NCBI GenBank assembly: GCA_965275915.1
Contig: CBDHYI010000005.1
Span: 496,001-560,000, forward strand
Reading direction: 5' to 3'
Length of the DNA stretch: 64,000 nt
DNA from: JBDWFY01 sp965275915
GTDB taxonomy: Bacteria; Pseudomonadota; Alphaproteobacteria; Rhizobiales; Stappiaceae
This document shows positions 37,517 to 46,600 of the stretch, piece by piece. The stretch's first letter is position 1. Each line of letters opens with the position of its first letter. The notes beneath the pieces are model-generated. The model made no database searches. It was not told where the DNA came from and was given only the letters and a program-made list of their open reading frames with translations. The position numbers were made by a program, and so were the translations under genes.

Positions 37517-38866
37517 ATGAGCTCAAAGCTGGAACTGGATAAGCAACCAAACGGTCGGACCGGATCGTTACCGGATGGCTATGCCCTTGTCGGATGGGGT
37601 TTTTTAGCTGTGCTTGCGCTCATCTTTGCGTTCGCATCCTGGCATTATGATGGCATTAATAGGGCAAGCCGAGTGCCGACATTCGCACAACTTCCGCCCG
37701 CCGGTCCCGTCAACACAACCGCATCTATCGGGCGAGAAGCGGTTATCGCCGCGGAGGAACCCACCGATCTGGACGTGTTTTCCACACCTTCCGTTCGTTC
37801 AACGGAAGAACTGGACAGACGGGTTAGCGCCGAACTGGCAACGCTACGGCGGGAAGTCGTGCAATTGCGACGATCGGTTTCTGCGCTGCGCGAGCTTAAC
37901 ACCAACTTGTTTGCCCGGATCGATGAGCTCGAAAAGTCAGGCCCGTTGGTCACCGGCGGCATCGAAACCACCGAACCTGCGTTTACAGATCGCCAGGTTC
38001 ACATCTCGCCTCCTCCCCGGATCCTCGCATATCCGCCGTCGTCAACTGACATGGTTTCTCCCTTACCGGAGGGTGCCGAGGTGATCGGCAAGGGCGCAGG
38101 CCCCAAAGACCAAAATGTTTCCAAACCGGAGCCTGAGCAGGTTTTAATACCCGCCGAGACAGAAGTGACAGCTGCCGAGGAACCACAGTCCGACACCGCG
38201 CTTCCGACCAACGAGGAGAAACCGGGGCAGAAAGACAGCCCAACGGCTGATGAGACCGCAGTTGCGCCAGTCGCAAACACCGGCGCTGACGCTTTGGAGA
38301 CCGGGGAAACAGGCCCGTCATCCGACGAACCTGATCGGTCGGAGAAACAAACCAGGCCGGTCAGAGTTATTGCCCTCAGCGAACCACCGTCGCTGGTTCC
38401 CGAAGAACCGGAGGCCGCGACAGACCAAATCGCCGCCCTGACACCCGTTGACCGGGAACCGGTGCCCGAAGCTGCAGGTCCACGGCCGATCGTGACACCT
38501 TCAAGCAAACCAGGAAATGCCGTAACGGCGCCAACCGGTGCTGTCCCGGTTAACGCACGTTCCGTTGAGGACCCGGCCAGCATTTCAGCGACCCGAACCT
38601 CTTTTGCCGCCGATCTTGGCGTCTTTTCGACGCGGGAGGAGATGGTGCAAGCCTGGGTGCAGCTCAAAGAGGACAGTCCCGACCTGCTGCAACCTCTGAC
38701 CGCTGTCTTCCATGTCCAGGACAACGGGCAGGCAGATCCCTATCGTCTGTTGGCCGGCCCGTTTGTCAACGCTGCCGATGCGGCGACATTGTGTGTCCGG
38801 CTGGCCGCAAAAAAGATCGAATGTCAGCCAAGCCTTTATCTTGGCGAAACACTTTCTCTTCAATAA
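37517..38866 (+). CDS. Membrane-anchored SPOR-domain protein
   Basis: A protein of about 449 residues with a type II membrane topology. A short cytoplasmic N-terminus is followed by one helix (YALVGWGFLAVLALIFAFASWHY, about residues 22-44) and a short coiled coil (ELDRRVSAELATLRREVVQLRRSVSALRELN). A long Pro/Glu/Thr-rich disordered linker (about 150-360) comes next. The C-terminal domain (about 370-449: DLGVFSTREEMVQAW, YRLLAGPFVNAADAATLCVRLAAKKIEC) resembles a SPOR domain. SPOR domains bind denuded glycan strands at division sites, so a periplasmic septal role is likely. Either the ATG at 37517 or a GTG at 37487 may be the start. It is divergent from glmU. Confidence 0.75.
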   Translation: MSSKLELDKQPNGRTGSLPDGYALVGWGFLAVLALIFAFASWHYDGINRASRVPTFAQLPPAGPVNTTASIGREAVIAAEEPTDLDVFSTPSVRSTEELDRRVSAELATLRREVVQLRRSVSALRELNTNLFARIDELEKSGPLVTGGIETTEPAFTDRQVHISPPPRILAYPPSSTDMVSPLPEGAEVIGKGAGPKDQNVSKPEPEQVLIPAETEVTAAEEPQSDTALPTNEEKPGQKDSPTADETAVAPVANTGADALETGETGPSSDEPDRSEKQTRPVRVIALSEPPSLVPEEPEAATDQIAALTPVDREPVPEAAGPRPIVTPSSKPGNAVTAPTGAVPVNARSVEDPASISATRTSFAADLGVFSTREEMVQAWVQLKEDSPDLLQPLTAVFHVQDNGQADPYRLLAGPFVNAADAATLCVRLAAKKIECQPSLYLGETLSLQ

Positions 38867-38963
38867 GCGCTTTGTGATCCTGTTTGGACCTGATACAGGC
38901 AACGTCGCAAACGGAGTTTGTCCGATCATCGTCCCCTACCCGGCAGCATGAGTTTCCTAGCTT

Positions 38964-39893
38964 ATGGACTCGCAAAAACGAAACGCCATCCTGCTGCTGT
39001 GCCTGATGCCGCTGTTCTTTTCCTCCAACATCATATTCGGACGGGCGACGGTTCCGACTGTCGAACCCTGGACTCTGGCGTTCCTTCGCTGGGGGCTTGC
39101 ATTTGCTATCCTTCTTCCCTTTTACGGGCACAGTATTGCCGCCCATCGCGCGGTGTTCCTGAGGTATTGGACGTTGCTGACGGTCCTTGGCTTTTTGGGC
39201 ATGTGGATTTGCGGCGCAGTCGTCTATCTGGCGCTGCGCTACACCACAGCCACCAATGGAACGCTCATATACACGACTTCTCCGATTATGATCCTTTTGC
39301 TTGAGTGGTATTTTCGCGGCAGAAAAATCTCGCTCCGGGAAGTTTTTGGCGTCGCATTTGCAGTTGTCGGCGTTGCTGTCATTGTCAGTCAGGGTTCGCT
39401 CGACGTGTTGAGCCAGTTCCAGTTCAATGTCGGTGATTTGCTCTTTCTGATGTCAGCATTCAGTTTCGCCGTTTACTCCGTTCTGTTAAAACGATCAGAG
39501 TTTGACGAGGTTCCAACTGTGACGCTGTTCTGCGTCGTCTGCCTCGCAGGCGCTGTGACTCTGGCACCTTTCAGTATCGGCGAAATTCTGGCAACCGAGC
39601 AGTTTCCATCCAACCGGATGCAATGGATCAACATTGCCGGCATCGTAATAATTTCGTCGATATTCGCGTTTCTGAGCTACCAATACGGCGTAAAAATCGT
39701 AGGACCGGCGGTCACCGGACTGTTTATGTATCTCATGCCCGCGTTCGGGGTGGGCCTGGCCGTCGCCATACTGGGAGAGCGGTTGGAAGTCTTTCACATA
39801 TCCGGGTCGGTTCTCATCATACTTGGACTGGTTCTGGCTACCCTGCCGGCGGATGTCATCAAAGCACGGTCACGCACGGCGGTGGACCGTTAG
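38964..39893 (+). CDS. EamA/DMT-superfamily transporter
   Basis: A 309-residue, ten-helix protein of the drug/metabolite transporter superfamily with two EamA repeats. Marks are LLCLMPLFFSSNIIFGRATV at the start, ALRYTTATNGTLIYTTSPIMILLLEW in the first repeat and FLSYQYGVKIVGPAVTGLFMYLMPAFGVGLAVAILGE in the second. These are typical small-molecule or amino-acid exporters; the substrate cannot be told. It stands alone, 97 bp after the SPOR gene on the same strand, and converges with ccdA. Confidence 0.87.
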   Translation: MDSQKRNAILLLCLMPLFFSSNIIFGRATVPTVEPWTLAFLRWGLAFAILLPFYGHSIAAHRAVFLRYWTLLTVLGFLGMWICGAVVYLALRYTTATNGTLIYTTSPIMILLLEWYFRGRKISLREVFGVAFAVVGVAVIVSQGSLDVLSQFQFNVGDLLFLMSAFSFAVYSVLLKRSEFDEVPTVTLFCVVCLAGAVTLAPFSIGEILATEQFPSNRMQWINIAGIVIISSIFAFLSYQYGVKIVGPAVTGLFMYLMPAFGVGLAVAILGERLEVFHISGSVLIILGLVLATLPADVIKARSRTAVDR

Positions 39894-39951
39894 ACTTGGG
39901 ACGACACTTTGGAAATTTCGAACTGCCGGGCTCTTCAGCCGAATATGACGA

Positions 39952-40695
39952 TCAGCCGATCTGTGCAAGCGTCGGAAACGTCTCCAGGAGCCAGTATGAG
40001 AGATTCGCCATCTGACCTGTCAAAAATGCGACGCCTGTTGCCACTAGGACAACGCCCATTGCTTTCTCGACCTTGTTCATATGACCGCGGAACCCCTGCA
40101 TGAAACGCAGGAAAGGGCCGGCAAACAAAGCCGCCGTCATGAAAGGTGCGCCGATACCCAGAGAATAGGCAGCCAACAACAATGCCCCCTGACCGACTGT
40201 TTCCTCCGAACCCGCAACCGCAAGAATAGCCGCCAGGATGGGCCCGATGCAGGGTGTCCAGCCGAACCCGAACGCAACGCCGACCAAATAAGAACCGAAC
40301 ATGCCAGCCGGCTTGTGCTGAACCTGGACCCTCGCCTCCCGATAAAGCAGCGCAATTCGGAAAACGCCCAGAAAATGCAATCCCATGATAATGATGATCG
40401 CGCCGGCCACATATCCCAGCACGTCAAGATACTGGGTAACGAACTGACCGATCAACGACGCGCTTGCGCCAAGAATGACGAAGACGGTCGAGAAACCCAG
40501 AACAAAGGCGACAGACGCGGAGAAAACGCGCATCCGCACACTGTCCGTGACCTCCTTGCCCTCACCCGTTAGCTGATCCAGCGAGACTCCGGCCAAAAAT
40601 CCAAGATAGGGAGGGACCAGCGGCAAAACACACGGTGACACGAAAGACAACACGCCGGCAAAAAACGCGCCCCATATTGTCAGGTCCTGCAGCAT
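39952..40695 (-). CDS. ccdA: Cytochrome c biogenesis protein CcdA
   Basis: A 247-residue, six-helix membrane protein that carries reducing equivalents from cytoplasmic thioredoxin to the periplasm for cytochrome c maturation. The redox cysteines are in VSPCVLPLVPPYLGFLAG and WTPCIGPILAAIL, each followed by the helix-breaking Pro-rich turns of the CcdA/DsbD family. A good Shine-Dalgarno (GGGAT) precedes the ATG at 40695. There is no partner redoxin gene nearby. Confidence 0.94.
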   Translation of the reverse strand: MLQDLTIWGAFFAGVLSFVSPCVLPLVPPYLGFLAGVSLDQLTGEGKEVTDSVRMRVFSASVAFVLGFSTVFVILGASASLIGQFVTQYLDVLGYVAGAIIIIMGLHFLGVFRIALLYREARVQVQHKPAGMFGSYLVGVAFGFGWTPCIGPILAAILAVAGSEETVGQGALLLAAYSLGIGAPFMTAALFAGPFLRFMQGFRGHMNKVEKAMGVVLVATGVAFLTGQMANLSYWLLETFPTLAQIG

Positions 40696-40926
40696 TTATA
40701 AGATCCCTTTGTCGCCGGTTCTCAAAGACCGCTTGGCAAGACACCAGGCCGGCCATAAATCCGGCTCTGCGCTTACTCAGACTTCTTATAGGCGGTCTTG
40801 CAATAACAAAACGCTCACCTTTGCGCGAGCAGGAAAATTTCGTTTGCCCGTGTTGAAAACAAATCGGCAGCTTTGCTTGCCGATCCGCTGCCTCTGTCTT
40901 CCCGTTGATCAACAACGGAAAAATGC

Positions 40927-41355
40927 TCAATCGCGCACGACCATAACCGATTGTCCGGCATGGCGAACCACGCGTGCGGCGTTTGGTCCCAGAAGATAAT
41001 CCTTCAACTCCGGGCGATGGGAGGCAAGCACGATCAGGTCGCATTTCAGCTTGTCGGCGGCCCGATTGATTTCTTCATAAATCGTGCCGTGAGCCAGGTG
41101 TCCCTTAACGCGGGTGCCGTCAGCCACGTTCTGCTCGATAAATTCCTTCAGCGACTGGGACACTTTCTCCAGTGCTGATTTTTCGAACTCCTCCGGGAAG
41201 AAACCGCCCACAAGGGACTTTCCGAAGTCCGGCACGACAGTCACGATATGCAATTCCGCATCAAACATTTTGCAGATCGCTGTGGCGACCGGCAGTGCCT
41301 TTTGCCAGGAACTGGGCTGATTAAGATCAACTGGTAGCAATACTGATTTATACAT
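40927..41355 (-). CDS. Universal stress protein (UspA family)
   Basis: A 142-residue single-domain universal stress protein: MYKSVLLPVDL at the start, a Rossmann-like alpha/beta fold and a C-terminal segment LIVLASHRPELKDYLLGPNAARVVRHAGQSVMVVRD. The ATP-binding G-x2-G-x9-G-S/T pattern is replaced by LLGPNAARVVRHAGQSV, which is close to the canonical motif. The partner and trigger are unknown. It lies immediately downstream of a TAXI TRAP permease on the same strand, where Usp genes (TeaD-like) are often found. Confidence 0.92.
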   Translation of the reverse strand: MYKSVLLPVDLNQPSSWQKALPVATAICKMFDAELHIVTVVPDFGKSLVGGFFPEEFEKSALEKVSQSLKEFIEQNVADGTRVKGHLAHGTIYEEINRAADKLKCDLIVLASHRPELKDYLLGPNAARVVRHAGQSVMVVRD

Positions 41356-41414
41356 CTCTCATGTCTCACAAAATCGACATTCAAAGGCCGTCGAATGACA
41401 TTGGTCGGAGCGGC

Positions 41415-41444
41415 GCGCCACGGAGCGTGAAGGCTCCGCCTCAC
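41415..41444 (-). terminator. Possible hairpin after the TRAP permease
   Basis: CGGAGC (41421-41426) and GCTCCG (41433-41438) form a 6-bp GC-rich stem with a 6-nt loop, 26 bp past the stop of the TRAP permease on the minus strand. No T-run follows, so it may be a processing or weak termination structure rather than an intrinsic terminator. Confidence 0.3.
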
Positions 41445-41463
41445 CGCCCCTGAAATCCCAAGG

Positions 41464-44082
41464 TCAGAACGCCGGCACCGTCTGCCGCCGGCGCTGAAAC
41501 AGTGCGACGATCAGAAGCAGCAACAGCGCCGGAACATAAAACACTTCCTTGGGCATCCGATCGGCAGGAAGCTGGACGGTCGCGATCTGAACCGGCTCGT
41601 CGACATAATAGTCAAAACCGCTGAGCGCCTGGAACAGCGGCGTTCCCGCAAACGGTTCGTCCAGCTTGGCAATGCCGTCTTCCACCAGCACGGTCAGTCC
41701 GGCAGCATCGAGCCTGGATGCGCCATCCGCCCCGGTGGGCACCACGATCGAAAGCGTTTTTGACTTTACGGTATCAGGGTCATCGAAGTCCGGCCCCGTC
41801 ACGATCATACGCAAATCGCCGTCATCGGGAATCGTTTGGGCAATCTGTACGATGTCCGTCCCCGGTTTGTCGTCAAACGGCGCCTGCATCTGATCAAGCC
41901 AGAAGCCCGGCCGGAACAATGTCAATGCCACAAGCAGCAACGCAAGCGATTCCCACAGCCGCGATTTTGCCAGGAAATACCCTTGCGTTGACGCCGCAAA
42001 CAGCAGCATGGCCAGCAAAGCAACGATGAACACGAAGATGGCCTGAAGAGGCTCCACGTCGATCAACAAAAGGTCCGTGTTGAAAATGAACAGGAATGGC
42101 AGCAACGCGGTTCTGATGTCGTAGGCAAACCCCTGCACGCCGGTCTTGATCGGATCGCCCTGACTGATCGCTGCGGCCGCAAAGGCCGCCATGCCGACAG
42201 GCGGCGTATCGTCGGCCAGAATGCCGAAATAGAAAACGAACATGTGAACGGCAATCAGGGGGACCAACAGGCCGGTCTGAGCGCCGAGCGTTACAATTAC
42301 GGGCGCCATCAGTGAAGAGACCACAATGTAATTGGCCGTCGTTGGCAATCCCATACCGAGAATAAGGCTCATCACCGCCACAAGCACCAGCATGAGCATC
42401 AGGCTTCCGCCGGACAGAAACTCAACGAACTCGCCGATTACCTGATGTGCGCCCGTCAGCGAAATGGTGCCGACGATGATGCCGGCGGCACCGGTGGCGA
42501 CACTGATGCCGATCATGTTGCGTGCGCCGCCAATCATGCCTTCGACGAACTCGTCAAAACCGCGCCGGAACTGGGCGGCGTACGCTGCCGTACCCCGGAA
42601 GGCGGCCTTCATCGGATGCTGAGTCAGCACAATCACAATCATTGAGACGGTTGCAAAATAGGCCGACAGCGACGGCGAAAACCGCTCGATCAATATGCAC
42701 CAGATCAGAATGATGATCGGCAGGATAAAGTAAAGCCCGGTTATCGCCACCGCGCCGGCGTTGGGCAACTCGTCAATCGGTGCGTTTGGATCGTCAACCG
42801 TCAGATCAGGCACCCGCGCGGCCAGCCAGACCAGGATCAGGTAAGCCGCCAGCAAGATAACAAGCACTGTCGAGAATGTCAGCGACGGGAAAGCCTGCTT
42901 GACGACGGAAAGGATCACGCTGATCGCATAAAACAGCGCGATGGTCCCCAGGAAGCCTGTCAGGAACCGGAGAAGCTTTTGGCTGGCCGTCGCCGCCGAC
43001 GTGTGCTTCGGCAGACCGCGCAGGTTCAGCTTCAGGGCTTCAAGGTGAACGATGTAGACCAGGGCAATGTAAGAGATAAGGGCGGGAACCAGCGCATGTT
43101 TGACAACATCGTGATAACCGACCCCGGTAAACTCGCTGATGAGAAACGCCGCGGCCCCCATCACCGGCGGCGTCAGCTGTCCGTTGGTCGAAGACGCAAC
43201 CTCAACAGCTCCCGACTTTTCGGCGGAGAACCCTGTCTTTTTCATCAGCGGGATGGTGAATGTCCCGGTTGTTACCACATTGGCGATGGAAGACCCCGAA
43301 TACAGCCCGCTCATGGCCGATGCGACGACGGCGGCTTTGGCCGGACCGCCCCGCAGGTGGCCAAGCAACGCAAATGCCATCTTGATAAAGTAATTTCCCG
43401 CCCCGGCTTTCTCAAGCAACGAGCCGAACAGAACAAACAGAAAGATCATACTGGCGGACACGCCAAGAGCCACGCCGAAGACACCCTCCAGCTGCATCCA
43501 GTAGTGCCACATCGCCTTGCCGTACGACGCGCCTTTCCACTGGATCGCCTCCGGAATGAAGGACTTGTCGCCGAAGAATACGTAAAAGACGAACACCATC
43601 GCCACAATGACAAGCGGCAATCCCAGGGACCGGAATACGGCAATGGCCAGGACGACCATGCCGATGGTTGAAATAATCAGGTCGGCGTCTGTCGGCAGAC
43701 CGGCGCGCGAGGCGATCTCATCCTTGAAAATCACCAGGTAGAGACAAGCGACGATGCCAAGACCGGCCAGCAGCCAGTCATACCAGGGGATGCTGTGACG
43801 CGGACTGGATCTGAAAAGCGGATAGGCGAACGCCGCCAGGGTCAGGCCGAATGCCAGATGGATTTGACGGGCTTCCGAATTGTTGAAAACCAGATTGATG
43901 CCGAGGGCGTCGGTGAGAACAAAGGGAATGTCAGAAGCAATGTAAAGCTGAAACAAAGACCAGATAAAAGCGATCCCGGCGACAAGATATCCCATACCGC
44001 CTGAGAGACTGCGGGCACCGGTGTCACTCTGAGCAACCAGTTCCTCCGCATCGATTTCCACCGCTTTGTTAGTGTCTTGCAT
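41464..44082 (-). CDS. TAXI-type TRAP transporter fused permease (4TM/12TM)
   Basis: An 872-residue fusion of the small (4 TM) and large (12 TM) TRAP membrane subunits, driving secondary uptake of substrates delivered by the TAXI binding protein encoded upstream. Typical large-subunit segments include GSLLEKAGAGNYFIKMAFALLGHLRGGPAKAAVVASAMSGLYSGSS, MGLPTTANYIVVSSLMAPVI and ILADDTPPVGMAAFAAAAI. About 170 residues after the last helices form a soluble domain like DUF3394, closed by one more helix and a basic tail. The ATG at 44082 has GAGGGGGG upstream; the open frame before it is not coding. Confidence 0.92.
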   Translation of the reverse strand: MQDTNKAVEIDAEELVAQSDTGARSLSGGMGYLVAGIAFIWSLFQLYIASDIPFVLTDALGINLVFNNSEARQIHLAFGLTLAAFAYPLFRSSPRHSIPWYDWLLAGLGIVACLYLVIFKDEIASRAGLPTDADLIISTIGMVVLAIAVFRSLGLPLVIVAMVFVFYVFFGDKSFIPEAIQWKGASYGKAMWHYWMQLEGVFGVALGVSASMIFLFVLFGSLLEKAGAGNYFIKMAFALLGHLRGGPAKAAVVASAMSGLYSGSSIANVVTTGTFTIPLMKKTGFSAEKSGAVEVASSTNGQLTPPVMGAAAFLISEFTGVGYHDVVKHALVPALISYIALVYIVHLEALKLNLRGLPKHTSAATASQKLLRFLTGFLGTIALFYAISVILSVVKQAFPSLTFSTVLVILLAAYLILVWLAARVPDLTVDDPNAPIDELPNAGAVAITGLYFILPIIILIWCILIERFSPSLSAYFATVSMIVIVLTQHPMKAAFRGTAAYAAQFRRGFDEFVEGMIGGARNMIGISVATGAAGIIVGTISLTGAHQVIGEFVEFLSGGSLMLMLVLVAVMSLILGMGLPTTANYIVVSSLMAPVIVTLGAQTGLLVPLIAVHMFVFYFGILADDTPPVGMAAFAAAAISQGDPIKTGVQGFAYDIRTALLPFLFIFNTDLLLIDVEPLQAIFVFIVALLAMLLFAASTQGYFLAKSRLWESLALLLVALTLFRPGFWLDQMQAPFDDKPGTDIVQIAQTIPDDGDLRMIVTGPDFDDPDTVKSKTLSIVVPTGADGASRLDAAGLTVLVEDGIAKLDEPFAGTPLFQALSGFDYYVDEPVQIATVQLPADRMPKEVFYVPALLLLLIVALFQRRRQTVPAF

Positions 44083-44178
44083 CTCTGCCCCCCTCAAAGA
44101 TCTAAGATTTTGCCTGTTGCTCAGCTTCCTCTGGTAAAAGTCCGGGCGGCTCATCGCCGCCCGGACCAATGTCGGAAA

Positions 44179-45141
44179 TTACATCCAACCGCGTTCTTTG
44201 TAGTATTTCTCAGCGCCCGGATGCAGCGGGGCCGAGAGGCTTTCGGTGATCATCTCTTCTTCTTTGAGATTGCCAAAAGCCGGATGCAGCTTTTTAAAGT
44301 CTTCGAAGTTCTCGAACACTGACTTGACCAGCGTGTAAACGACTTCGTCCGGTACATCGGTCGAAGATACGAACGTCGCACCGACGCCGAATGTCTCAAC
44401 GTCGTCCTCGTTGTTGTACATACCGGCGGGAATAACAGCCTTACGGTAGTAAGGCGTGTCGTCAACCAGCTTGCTGATCTCATCGCCGGTCATCGGCACG
44501 ATCTTGGCATCGCAGGTGGACACCGTTTCCTGGGTAAGAGCGGACGGATGCCCGACTAGCCAGAAATAGGCATCGATCTTGCCGTCGCAGAGGGCCTGAC
44601 CGGTTTCAGAGGACTTCAGTTCACTGGCGAGGCCAAGATCGTCACGGGTCCAGCCCATGGCGCTTTCCATGACTTCCCAGGTACCGCGCGTGCCCGACCC
44701 GGCATTGCCGATGTTGACACGTTTGCCTTTCAGGTCCTCAACACCATTGATACCGGTGTCCTTGCCGGCCATGACGGTGACGGGTTCCGGATGCACCGAA
44801 AAGACAGCGCGCAGGCCTTCAAACGGTCCCTGATCTTCGAATTTCGAAGTTCCGTTATAGGCATGATACTGCCAGTCGGACTGTGCCACTCCGAAATCCA
44901 GTTCTTTGGCTCTCAGCGTGTTGATGTTGTAGATCGATCCGCCTGTGGATTCGACCGAACAGCGGATACCGTGATCCTTCCGGCCCTTGTTTACAAGCCG
45001 GCAGATAGCCCCGCCTGTCGGGTAATAAACGCCGGTGACACCGCCGGTGCCGATCGAGACGAATTGCTGATCAGCGGCAATTGCGACAGCGCTGCCGCCA
45101 ATCAAAGCAGCAGACGTCATCGCACATAGTAAAGCACGCAT
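44179..45141 (-). CDS. TAXI-family TRAP solute-binding protein
   Basis: A 320-residue periplasmic binding protein of the TAXI (TRAP-associated extracytoplasmic immunogenic) family. The signal peptide is MRALLCAMTSAALIGGSAVAIAAD with cleavage near residue 24. The mature start FVSIGTGGVTGVYYPTGGAICRLVN is the family signature, and GIRCSVESTGGSIYNINTLRAKELDFGVAQSDWQYHAYNG follows. The start is the ATG at 45141 with GGGAG upstream; 28 open codons before it are not signal-peptide-like. It is 96 bp upstream of the fused permease. Substrates of TAXI systems include glutamate and other organic acids; the one here is unknown. Confidence 0.95.
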   Translation of the reverse strand: MRALLCAMTSAALIGGSAVAIAADQQFVSIGTGGVTGVYYPTGGAICRLVNKGRKDHGIRCSVESTGGSIYNINTLRAKELDFGVAQSDWQYHAYNGTSKFEDQGPFEGLRAVFSVHPEPVTVMAGKDTGINGVEDLKGKRVNIGNAGSGTRGTWEVMESAMGWTRDDLGLASELKSSETGQALCDGKIDAYFWLVGHPSALTQETVSTCDAKIVPMTGDEISKLVDDTPYYRKAVIPAGMYNNEDDVETFGVGATFVSSTDVPDEVVYTLVKSVFENFEDFKKLHPAFGNLKEEEMITESLSAPLHPGAEKYYKERGWM

Positions 45142-45353
45142 TAAGTGCACTCCCTGAAACAAACCATTATACCCTGCGCGTAACCAATTCGCTGCGTTCA
45201 GCGTTTTGTCACATTGGTCGCGCAAGTTCCCACATACAGTCGGTTTTCTCCCGACCGCATAGGGTACGCTAGACCAATTGTTTGTCCAAATGGAAGTGCT
45301 TAAGTGGATTTTTTTTCACAGGCCGCAGTATTTTCCGGACATCGATCCAAAGA

Positions 45354-45695
45354 CTACTCTTCGGCGAGCCCGCCTGCGATAACTTCAAAGGACTGTTGCC
45401 GGCTCTCCTGCGCCGTGGATTGGTGATCGGCTTGCTGTGCCTCTTTCATGCCCTGGCACCACTGGTCGAGCACGAGGCGCGTCGCCAGAGTGCTGCGGTC
45501 GGAGGGCATCGTGGCGATCCTCTGCATGAAATATTTCTCCAGCGCAGCCCTGTCGATCGCATTCTGATCGATCAGCCCCTGCAGCAGAATATTTGTCGCC
45601 AACACATTTGCTCTTAAGAACTCAATGTCGGCGCTCCAGTCGGTCGGACCGTGTTTTTCTTCATGCATATTCCGCTGTCCCATTCTTTCCGGCAT
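45354..45695 (-). CDS. Small hypothetical protein
   Basis: A 113-residue protein, or shorter if one of the internal ATGs (45683 or 45668) is the start. I do not recognise its family. It looks like a soluble helical protein: WSADIEFLRANVLATNILLQGLIDQNAIDRAALEKYFMQRIA is regular and amphipathic. One cysteine is in VLDQWCQG, and the C-terminus is Gln- and Glu-rich. Codon use and composition look like the neighbouring genes. It stands alone between the TAXI gene and a 645-bp gene-free stretch. Confidence 0.5.
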   Translation of the reverse strand: MPERMGQRNMHEEKHGPTDWSADIEFLRANVLATNILLQGLIDQNAIDRAALEKYFMQRIATMPSDRSTLATRLVLDQWCQGMKEAQQADHQSTAQESRQQSFEVIAGGLAEE

Positions 45696-46238
45696 GCCAA
45701 CTTCGTTGGACTTATTTAAGCGTCTTCTTAAGTAAAGAGTGAGTCAATTCGCCATATTCACCTCATCTTATCAACTCATATAGAATATAACTTCCTGCTT
45801 GTTTAGTTTTTTTGCCTCAGAAGCACCATCATGAACAGAATAATGTCACACACAACCAAAATTCGACAGAGTTAGTTGTTACCAGTTTCAAAATTACGTT
45901 AGGTCAATTACGACTCTAATTCAATTCGGCTTTTCCGTTGAAATTCTGAAACCATGTAGCCAATTCTCTGTTTCAGATCCCGTTACAAATCAGCAAGACA
46001 AAAGGGTGTATTTCATACGGAGAACACGTCCACCGGTCAGGCCGACTGACATGTCGACGCCAGTGCGAAGACTGCCCATCGTAAATTGGCAAAAAGACGG
46101 CGGATTTTGTCAAAAAAGGCAAATGTTGCCGATAAGAGCCCGAGTGTTACCGCAAGGCCATGCCACCGGCAATTCAGCCCGTGAAATCAGAAAAATGATA
46201 CCCCGAAAGGCCATCAGGACATGCGAAGAAAACGATGG

Positions 46239-46267
46239 TTGACACCGCTATTTTGGGCCAATATACG
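46239..46267 (+). promoter_or_regulatory. Sigma70-like promoter upstream of tRNA-Gln
   Basis: A perfect -35 hexamer TTGACA at 46239-46244 is followed, after 17 bp, by TATACG at 46262-46267, which matches the -10 consensus at four of six positions. Transcription would start near 46274, giving a leader of about 67 nt before the tRNA. Confidence 0.5.
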
Positions 46268-46285
46268 AACGTCCGGTGACCGCCA

Positions 46286-46313
46286 ATTGTAGACGCAGAG
46301 ACCGTTCTACAAT
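46286..46313. repeat. Inverted repeat ATTGTAG-N14-CTACAAT in the tRNA leader
   Basis: Two perfect 7-bp arms, ATTGTAG at 46286-46292 and CTACAAT at 46307-46313, lie between the predicted promoter and the tRNA start. They could form a stem-loop in the precursor RNA or be an operator site. The right arm also contains TACAAT, a possible second -10 box. Confidence 0.45.
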
Positions 46314-46340
46314 ATGTGACGGCTAAGCTATTGGTTCTAT

Positions 46341-46414
46341 TGGGGAATAGTTTAACGGTAGAACAGCGGACTCTGACTCCGTCGGTCCTGGTTCGAATCC
46401 AGGTTCCCCAGCCA
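46341..46414 (+). tRNA. tRNA-Gln (CTG anticodon)
   Basis: A complete 74-nt cloverleaf including encoded CCA. The acceptor stem TGGGGAA pairs with TTCCCCA. The D-arm contains the conserved TTTAACGGTAGAAC. The anticodon stem GCGGA/TCCGT encloses the loop CTCTGAC with anticodon CTG, and the T-arm has GGTTCGAATCC. The discriminator base is G, followed by CCA. The anticodon reads CAG codons for glutamine. Confidence 0.97.
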
Positions 46415-46600
46415 GATTACACTCTTTCCGGAAATCAAACATCGTTATCGGCCTTGCAGTGACGTCGGATCAGTCAAGCATTCCAGTCATTGTTGAGCGA
46501 AGCCGGCGACTTGTCTCTCATCTATAACGATTGTCCTTTACCAACACACCATGACAAACATAATTGTTCATGATATGTTCCAATCAAAGGGAGAGACGTT

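Larger units (their letters stand above)
45696..46340. other. 645-bp gene-free AT-rich stretch before tRNA-Gln
   Basis: I see no protein gene here. An open frame at 46006-46242 (78 codons) has no recognisable sequence and a poor start. The first 250 bp are notably AT-rich compared with the rest of the window. Near the right end are a sigma70-like promoter and an inverted repeat that belong to the tRNA gene (separate entries). An unannotated small RNA cannot be excluded. Confidence 0.5.

Noticed and set aside
46006..46242. Open frame of 78 codons before tRNA-Gln
   Set aside because: No family resemblance, rich in Arg and Pro as random frames are, and overlapping the tRNA promoter region.
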